From Micromonospora fulviviridis (lineage in GTDB: Bacteria > Actinomycetota > Actinomycetes > Mycobacteriales > Micromonosporaceae): DNA of 64,000 bases. Positions 58,832-64,000 of this stretch are shown piece by piece. Position 1 is the first letter of the stretch. The number at the start of each line of letters is the position of its first letter. The notes under the pieces were generated by a model. The model worked only from the letters and a program-made list of their open reading frames with translations. It was not told the DNA's origin and did no database searches. Location: assembly GCF_014648395.1 (NCBI RefSeq), contig NZ_BMRA01000001.1:186001-250000 (forward strand), read 5' to 3'. Both the position numbers and the translations under genes were made by a program.

Positions 58832-60817
58832 TCAGTTCACCCGGTCGGGCTTGAAGCCCTTGGTGATGATCTCCCAGTTGGCCAGGTTGGCGTCCCACGC
58901 GTTCGCCGGGACCTCCCAGCGCAGGGCGTAGCCCCGGTTGCTGGCGGTGGCCACACCCCGGTTGCGCACGTGGAAACGGGTTCCGCCGTTGCGCGTCTCC
59001 AGCCAGTCCCAGTCGGCGCAGGTGCGGTAGTAGCCGTCGCAGCGGGTGATGCCGACCAGCTTGTAGTTGTCGACGTAGTTCCGGCGGCTGGACTCCTGCG
59101 CCTGCCAGTCGGCGTACGCGTCCTTCTTGGGCGAGTCGGTCCACTGGATGAAGAGCACCCGGCGCGCCCCGCCGACCTCGTAGAGCACCACGTTGTCGGA
59201 GCGGACGCGGGCCTGCCAGCCGTCGGGGATCGGCACCTGGAAGCCGTTCGGGCCCTTGTAGTAGCGCCAGCCCGCGGGCAGGGCGCCGGCGGACGCCGAG
59301 GGGGTCGGGCTGGGCGGGGCGCTGCTCGGCGCGCCCGAGGTCGGCGCACCACTGGTACCCGGTGCGGCGCTGGTTCCCGGCGCGGGTGGGGCCCCGGCCG
59401 ACGTGGTGGCGGCCTGCTGCCCGCCCTTCTTGCCGCCGTCACCGGAGTTGAGCAGTGGCACGGCCACCGCCAGGCCGACCAGCAGCACCGCGACAACTGC
59501 GCCGATCAGCAGGTTGCGCCTGTTGCGCTCCGGCTTCGTGCCCGGGATCACCGCCGCCCGGCCGGTCGACGGCGCCGGGCTGACCGGCTCGGCCAGCACC
59601 GACGTGGGGTTCCTCGGCGGGGCCGGCGGCTCCACCACCGGCTCGCCGTCCAGCCGCGTCTCGTCCAGGGCCGGATCGGCACCGTCCAGACCGGTGTCGT
59701 CGGCAGCCGGCTCGGCGTCGAGCTTGGTGGTCGGTTCGGCGACCGGCGGGGCCACCTTCGCAGTGGGCGTGGCGTCCGCGCCGGCCGGCATCTTGGCGGT
59801 GGCGCCCGCGATCCCCGCGGCACCCGCGGCGGCGGCCGCGGCCGTACCCCCGTCGGGCTTGCGCGGCGCCGGGGTCACCGGCGGCTCGGCCTGGTCGTCG
59901 GCCGGACGCGGCGCCGGCACCAGCGGCGGGCGCGGCCCGCGCGGACCGTTCGGCCCCGGCCGGCGTACGCCGTCCAGCAGCGAGATGCCCTTGGCCCGCC
60001 GCCCCGCGGCCTTGCGCAGCATGCGCTCCGCGACCTCGGCGGTGATCCGCTCCTCCGGGTCCTTGCGCAGCAGACCCTGGAGCACCGGCTTCAGCGGCCC
60101 GGCGTTCTTCGGCGGCGGCAGCGGCTCGGTGGCGAGCGCGGCCAGGGTGGCGATCGCCGAGGGCCGCGCGTAGGGCGACTTGCCCTCGACGGCGGCGTAG
60201 AGCGTGGCGCCCAGCGACCAGAGGTCGGCCTCCGGCCCCGCCGTGCCGTCCTTCGCCCGCTCCGGCGCGATGTACGCGGGCGAGCCGAGCACCATGCCGG
60301 TGCGGGTCACGTTGGGGTCGCCCGGGATCGTGGCCAGACCGAAGTCGGTGAGCACCACCCGGCCGTCGTTGCCGAGCAGCACGTTGCCCGGCTTCACGTC
60401 GCGGTGCATGATGCCGGCCTTGTGCGCGGCCTTCAGCGCGCCCAGCACGCCGAGACCGATCTCGACGGCCTTCGCCGGCGACACCGGGCCGTCCTCGGCG
60501 ATGGTGTCCTGCAGGGACTTCGACGCCACGTACTCCATGACGATCCACGGATCGCCGTCGGTGCGCAGCACGTCGAAGATGCGGACCACGTTGACGTTGT
60601 TGAGCCGGGCGATGGCCCGGGCCTCCCGCAACGAGCGTTCCCGCATCTCGCGGCGCTCTTCGGGCGTGAGGCTGGGCGGCGGGACGAGTTCCTTGATCGC
60701 CACGTCGCGGTGCAGTACTTCGTCGCGCGCCTTCCACACCCGACCCATGCCGCCCTGGCCGAGCGGCGAGATGAGCCGGTACCGGTCGGCGACGAGTTGG
60801 GGGAGCGCGCTAGACAT
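58832..60817 (-). CDS. Transmembrane serine/threonine protein kinase (PknB type)
   Basis: 661-residue receptor-like kinase. The cytoplasmic kinase domain (about 10-275) has the Gly loop GQGGMGRVW, the ATP Lys42 in VAIKEL, the catalytic loop HRDVKPGN (Asp140, Asn145), DFG at 158-160 and APE in YIAPERA. An Ala/Pro-rich juxtamembrane linker (about 290-430) with many Thr leads to one transmembrane helix (about 434-455) and a Pro/Ser-rich stalk. The extracellular domain (about 515-661) begins GWRYYKGPNGFQVPIPDGW. It lacks PASTA repeats, so its ligand differs from that of PknB. A TACGGT hexamer lies 8 bases before the ATG. Confidence 0.95.
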   Translation of the reverse strand: MSSALPQLVADRYRLISPLGQGGMGRVWKARDEVLHRDVAIKELVPPPSLTPEERREMRERSLREARAIARLNNVNVVRIFDVLRTDGDPWIVMEYVASKSLQDTIAEDGPVSPAKAVEIGLGVLGALKAAHKAGIMHRDVKPGNVLLGNDGRVVLTDFGLATIPGDPNVTRTGMVLGSPAYIAPERAKDGTAGPEADLWSLGATLYAAVEGKSPYARPSAIATLAALATEPLPPPKNAGPLKPVLQGLLRKDPEERITAEVAERMLRKAAGRRAKGISLLDGVRRPGPNGPRGPRPPLVPAPRPADDQAEPPVTPAPRKPDGGTAAAAAAGAAGIAGATAKMPAGADATPTAKVAPPVAEPTTKLDAEPAADDTGLDGADPALDETRLDGEPVVEPPAPPRNPTSVLAEPVSPAPSTGRAAVIPGTKPERNRRNLLIGAVVAVLLVGLAVAVPLLNSGDGGKKGGQQAATTSAGAPPAPGTSAAPGTSGAPTSGAPSSAPPSPTPSASAGALPAGWRYYKGPNGFQVPIPDGWQARVRSDNVVLYEVGGARRVLFIQWTDSPKKDAYADWQAQESSRRNYVDNYKLVGITRCDGYYRTCADWDWLETRNGGTRFHVRNRGVATASNRGYALRWEVPANAWDANLANWEIITKGFKPDRVN

Positions 60818-60897
60818 CGCCTGAAACCGTACCCGGCAGCCCCGACGCGTACACCGGCGGCACGCCACTGTGCGGTGAAGGTCAAGTTCTGGACGCG

Positions 60898-60903
60898 TAC
60901 CCT
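60898..60903 (+). promoter_or_regulatory. -10 hexamer of the epsilon-subunit gene, leaderless
   Basis: TACCCT lies 6 bases before the ATG at 60910, with no ribosome binding site. Confidence 0.5.
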
Positions 60904-60909
60904 GTCGGC

Positions 60910-61122
60910 ATGTCTGCCGAAGAGCCGCTGTTCCGGATCGTCCGCGGCGTGCCCACCGCCGAGGAACTGGCCGCCCTGGTCGGCGCGATCGTGGTGCGGA
61001 CGCGACCGGCCGCTGCCACCGCGCCGGCCGCCGTGTCGCAGTGGGCGCGCAGCGCCCGTCCGGCCGGCGCGGCGCCGGTCGCCGGCCCCGGCGCGTGGCG
61101 CGCCTCCGGCCTCCCCCGCTGA
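60910..61122 (+). CDS. Acyl-CoA carboxylase epsilon subunit
   Basis: 70-residue AccE/PccE-type subunit that stabilises actinobacterial acyl-CoA carboxylase complexes. The signature is FRIVRGVPTAEELAALVGAI, followed by a Trp-bearing basic segment (QWARSARP) and GPGAWRASGLPR. It usually sits right after the beta-subunit gene; here it is 6.7 kb away and has its own leaderless promoter, yet on the same strand as the beta gene at 52562. Confidence 0.9.
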   Translation: MSAEEPLFRIVRGVPTAEELAALVGAIVVRTRPAAATAPAAVSQWARSARPAGAAPVAGPGAWRASGLPR

Positions 61123-61223
61123 CCCTTCCCGGGTACGCCGCCCGCGCATCAGGACTGCCGGGATCCGCGACGAGCCATTAACCTCACTGAGGGAAACCGT
61201 GCGGTGACGGGCAGGGAGGGTCG

Positions 61224-61676
61224 ATGATCCCGGAGGACAACCAGCCGGCCGGTTGGCTGCGTGACTACGGCGGCATCGAGGCCGACATCCGACGGATGCG
61301 CGAGTTCGCCGACCGGCTCCAGGACGAGGTGACCCGCAACTACGCCCCCCACCTGTCGTACATCGCGGACGACATGAAGGCCCCGGTCCCCAACCCGGCC
61401 GACGCGTTCATCGAGCTGGTCCAGTTCCTCCAGGCCCACCACGAGACCCAGCAGGCCACGGTCAGCATGGTCTGGGACCTGGCCCCGGCCACCGGCCGGC
61501 TCGCCGGCGCCGCCGGCCACATCGCCGCGAAGTACGGCGACTCCGACGCGTTCTCCTCGGCCCGGGTCGCCGATGTGGAACGCGCCCTCGCCGCGCCGTC
61601 CACCCCGGCGGCCCGCCCGGTGCCGCCACTGACGGATCCCACCGCACCCGAGCAGGGCCGGGTGGTCCTGCCGTGA
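61224..61676 (+). CDS. WXG100-like helical protein, type VII secretion-associated
   Basis: 150-residue, mainly helical protein. The helices IEADIRRMREFADRLQDEVT and AFIELVQFLQAHHETQQATV give the hairpin size of WXG100/ESX substrates, but no exact W-x-G is present (AGW at 9-11 is not equivalent). AGGGAGGG precedes the ATG. The stop overlaps the next start by 4 bases. The assignment rests on size, helical pattern and the mycosin-like protease two genes downstream. Confidence 0.7.
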   Translation: MIPEDNQPAGWLRDYGGIEADIRRMREFADRLQDEVTRNYAPHLSYIADDMKAPVPNPADAFIELVQFLQAHHETQQATVSMVWDLAPATGRLAGAAGHIAAKYGDSDAFSSARVADVERALAAPSTPAARPVPPLTDPTAPEQGRVVLP

Positions 61677-63079
61677 TCGAACGGGGCAGCGGGCGCACCT
61701 CCGGGCTCACCGACTGGCGGCTCATGGACGTGCTCAGCATGTGGGCATGCCTCCAGGACCAGGACACCACCGGCCAGTGGAAGCAGGTCGCCGGCTGGCG
61801 CAAGGTCTGCGACCTCGCCCTGGCCCACCTCAGCCGGCTGCGCGAATACCGGCGCGGGCTCGCCGAGGCGTGGCCACCGGAGACCAACGCCGCCGCGCGG
61901 GCGTACCTCGGGGAACTCGACCAGCTCATCGACCAGGTGCAGCGCACCCACGACGCCGCCGCCGCGAACTACGACGCGCTCGCCGCCGCCACCCGCGCCA
62001 TCGGCAGCACCCGCGCCGAACTGCAACCGCTCTATGACGAGTACGCGGAGAAGGTGCGGCAGAAGCGGGCGTACGAGGCGATCCTCGCCGACCCGAAGGC
62101 GGTGGCGGGGAGCCGGCTGCCGGAAAAGCCGCCGGTGACGGACGGCGATCTGGAGCAGTTGAATGCTCGGGCACGCGGGTTGATGACGGGATTGAGCGGC
62201 GAACTCCAACAAGCCCAAGTCATGCTCCGCCAACCTCCACCCAGACCAAACATCCGCCGCCAGCCAGATGAGAGCACGCCATCTGACCACTTGGGAGCCG
62301 TTCCGGTAATCCCGCCTATCGTGCCCGTGCCAACAGCAAGCAGAACGTCACCAGCTCACTCGCAAGATCATCCACGCAAGCCCGTTTCCGTCACAGCGCC
62401 ACCAACCACGCCACCCGTGCTTGGCGCCGGACCGATCCTCGGCGGGGTAGGGAGCAATTTCGCCCCGGCTTCTCCGACTGTCGGATCACCGTCCATCGCG
62501 ACCCCGGGTGCATCCGGCCAGCCGGTAGGCCCGGCCGGCCCGATCCCAACAAATGGCTACCGGCCAAACTCCCCCTTTGCGGGCAGGGCACCGAATTCAA
62601 CACCAGGGCCGCCGCACCCAATCAACACGCCCGCAAGCGGCGGCGCAGGCGCTCTACCGCATTCGACGCCTCGACCGTTGCCACCTGGGGGGCTTATAGG
62701 TGGCACTCCCAGCGCCAACCAACCAGGAAGTAAGGGTGCCTCCCGCCGAGTCAACCCTATCGGGGGCGTGATTGGCGGCGGGGCTGCTGGCACCGCCCCA
62801 AGCGGTGCAGCTGGGTCCCGTCCCGGGTCGGGCCGGGGGTCCCAATTCGGTGTACACAGCGGCCTCTCTCCGTTCGGAGGTGCCCCCGGTAGCAGCTCTC
62901 CTGCTGGCCTGCATGGCTTCTCCGGTAATGGCAACCGCAAGCCACCACCTGACCAGAAGTCACGATCCTGGGACCCGGACAATCCGTGGGAGGTTGACGA
63001 AGGGGTGTCTCCGGTAGTACGTCCACCAGACGAGGATGGACCCACAGACCCGGGACCAGCTATCGGCCTCGACCGGTGA
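61673..63079 (+). CDS. Proline-rich PPE/WXG-like protein, mosaic codon use
   Basis: 468-residue protein. The N-terminal helical part (about 1-175: WKQVAGWRKVCDLALAHLSR, AEAWPPETNAAARAYLGELD, YDEYAEKVRQKRAYEAILAD) resembles a PPE/LXG-type substrate domain. Residues about 185-468 are a Pro/Gly/Ser-rich, probably disordered tail. GTG start overlapping the upstream stop. Codon use changes sharply near 62145: in a hand count 2 of 36 codons end in A/T near the 5' end but 31 of 66 after 62228. Secretion by a type VII system is inferred. Confidence 0.72.
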   Translation: MIERGSGRTSGLTDWRLMDVLSMWACLQDQDTTGQWKQVAGWRKVCDLALAHLSRLREYRRGLAEAWPPETNAAARAYLGELDQLIDQVQRTHDAAAANYDALAAATRAIGSTRAELQPLYDEYAEKVRQKRAYEAILADPKAVAGSRLPEKPPVTDGDLEQLNARARGLMTGLSGELQQAQVMLRQPPPRPNIRRQPDESTPSDHLGAVPVIPPIVPVPTASRTSPAHSQDHPRKPVSVTAPPTTPPVLGAGPILGGVGSNFAPASPTVGSPSIATPGASGQPVGPAGPIPTNGYRPNSPFAGRAPNSTPGPPHPINTPASGGAGALPHSTPRPLPPGGLIGGTPSANQPGSKGASRRVNPIGGVIGGGAAGTAPSGAAGSRPGSGRGSQFGVHSGLSPFGGAPGSSSPAGLHGFSGNGNRKPPPDQKSRSWDPDNPWEVDEGVSPVVRPPDEDGPTDPGPAIGLDR

Positions 63080-64000
63080 ATGAAGCTAACTACCTGGCCG
63101 CACTGGTCGCCTCGCTCTCACTAGCCCTAACGACTCCGCAGCCTGTCGCACTGAGCACAACGGTCGGGCCTAGCCAAGTGCGCAGGGAGCAATGGCACCT
63201 GCAGTACCTCGACATAGCCAAGGTGCATCAGATAAGCCAGGGGGCGGGTGTCATAGTCGCCGTTGCGGACACCCGGGTTTTCGACCATCCCGATTTGCGC
63301 GGGAACGTACTGCCGGGCATCGACATCACCACGAGCAGTCCGGTAAACCGACAAGCCCCTTCAAGCCATGGGACGTTGATGGCTGGCTTGATCGCCGCTC
63401 ACGGACAAGGCAAGGGCGGTGGTGCCCTCGGGATCGCTCCCCGAGCCAAGGTTCTCCCTGTGCGCGTCCAACCTGACCTCCAACAAGGCAGCACGGAAGA
63501 TCTGGCAGCTGGTGTTGAGTGGGCGACGGCTAATCATGCCGACGTAATCAGCATCTCGTCGGTTGCAGGGGCGAGCGTACGTCTCCAACAGGCAGTACGA
63601 GCCGCCATAGAGGCAAACATCGTTGTAGTCGCGGCAGCCGGTAACCGTCCAGAGGATTCAGGCGTTGGCTATCCAGCGTCCGAACAAGGTGTAGTCGCCG
63701 TCGGCGGGACCGACAAGACGGGCCGCCTTGCGTCCATATCCGTTACCGGTCCGGAAATCGACGTCGTAGCACCGGCTGCAGACATCTACAGCACTAGCTA
63801 CGGCGGCAAGTACGCAAAGGGAACAGGGACCTCAAGTGCCACTGCGATCGTGGCCGGGGCCGCCGCGCTGATCCGTTCCAAGTACCCCGATCTCCCCGCC
63901 CAGGAGGTCGCCCACCGCCTGACCGCCACCGCGATCGACAAGGGCCCACCCGGTCGCGACGACGAGTACGGCTACGGCGTCATCGACCTGGTCGCCGCCC
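63076..64000 (+). CDS. Mycosin-like S8 serine protease (3' end outside window)
   Basis: First 308 codons of a secreted or membrane subtilase resembling type VII secretion mycosins (MycP). A signal-like segment (YLAALVASLSLALTTPQPVA) is followed by the S8 domain with Asp65 (VAVADTRV), His98 (SSHGTLMAGLIA), Asn190 (AAAGN) and Ser253 (GTSSATAIVAG); all three catalytic residues are present. The GTG start overlaps the upstream stop (GTGA). Codons up to about 63845 are A/T-rich at third positions, then return to the local G/C-rich pattern. The C-terminal anchor expected of mycosins would lie beyond the window. Confidence 0.85.
   Translation, partial: MNEANYLAALVASLSLALTTPQPVALSTTVGPSQVRREQWHLQYLDIAKVHQISQGAGVIVAVADTRVFDHPDLRGNVLPGIDITTSSPVNRQAPSSHGTLMAGLIAAHGQGKGGGALGIAPRAKVLPVRVQPDLQQGSTEDLAAGVEWATANHADVISISSVAGASVRLQQAVRAAIEANIVVVAAAGNRPEDSGVGYPASEQGVVAVGGTDKTGRLASISVTGPEIDVVAPAADIYSTSYGGKYAKGTGTSSATAIVAGAAALIRSKYPDLPAQEVAHRLTATAIDKGPPGRDDEYGYGVIDLVAA

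Overview
The window is high-GC actinobacterial chromosome. Gene content, extreme G/C bias at third codon positions, frequent GTG starts and many apparently leaderless promoters all fit Micromonosporaceae, most likely Micromonospora or a close relative. The family-level call is inference; no rRNA, tRNA, CRISPR array or insertion sequence was found. The left part (1-15100) is conserved core: ppx, an argA-like GNAT gene, a DUF501 gene, an ftsB-like gene, eno, mazG, a SurA-like lipoprotein gene and mfd. From memory this matches the Mycobacterium tuberculosis Rv1020-Rv1026 neighbourhood, interrupted here by an ArsR-type regulator, an esterase lipoprotein, a Nudix gene and a DUF885 gene.

Region 15200-34900 holds metabolic and envelope genes: a cyclase-family hydrolase, an S66 LD-carboxypeptidase, PEP carboxylase, RmuC, a very large secreted subtilase, ispH, xseA-xseB, two tandem LppX/LprG-like lipoproteins, a DUF4245 gene, glpX and a DMT-type transporter. 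The ispH-xseAB-DUF4245-glpX set again resembles a mycobacterial neighbourhood. Region 34900-47100 has a divergent TetR/NAD-epimerase pair with two matching operator palindromes, a thioredoxin-reductase-like ferredoxin reductase, a rhomboid protease, a lytic transglycosylase, a PIN-PhoH ATPase, a broken XRE-type regulator, otsB, a Z-prenyl synthase with a geranylgeranyl-reductase-family partner, and a membrane protein. Region 47100-61100 has PEP carboxykinase, two GtrA proteins, a PH-domain membrane protein, the divergent birA/acyl-CoA carboxylase beta pair, an ECF sigma factor with a membrane partner, a ketopantoate-reductase-like gene, an M50 protease, a GH25 lysozyme, a membrane Ser/Thr kinase and the carboxylase epsilon subunit.

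The right edge (61224-64000) starts a translationally coupled cassette of a WXG100-like protein, a proline-rich PPE/EspG-partner-like protein and a mycosin-like protease, cut by the window end. It suggests a type VII secretion-associated locus. A roughly 1.7 kb block (about 62145-63845) inside two of these genes has clearly different codon use from both flanks and looks like a recombination tract.

Metabolically the window supplies PEP carboxylase, PEP carboxykinase, enolase and class II fructose bisphosphatase (the PEP/oxaloacetate node and gluconeogenesis), plus biotin ligase, carboxyltransferase and epsilon subunit (acyl-CoA carboxylase). Three families of short dispersed repeats lie between genes, often at gene 3' ends; copies of one family supply the stop codons of two unrelated genes.
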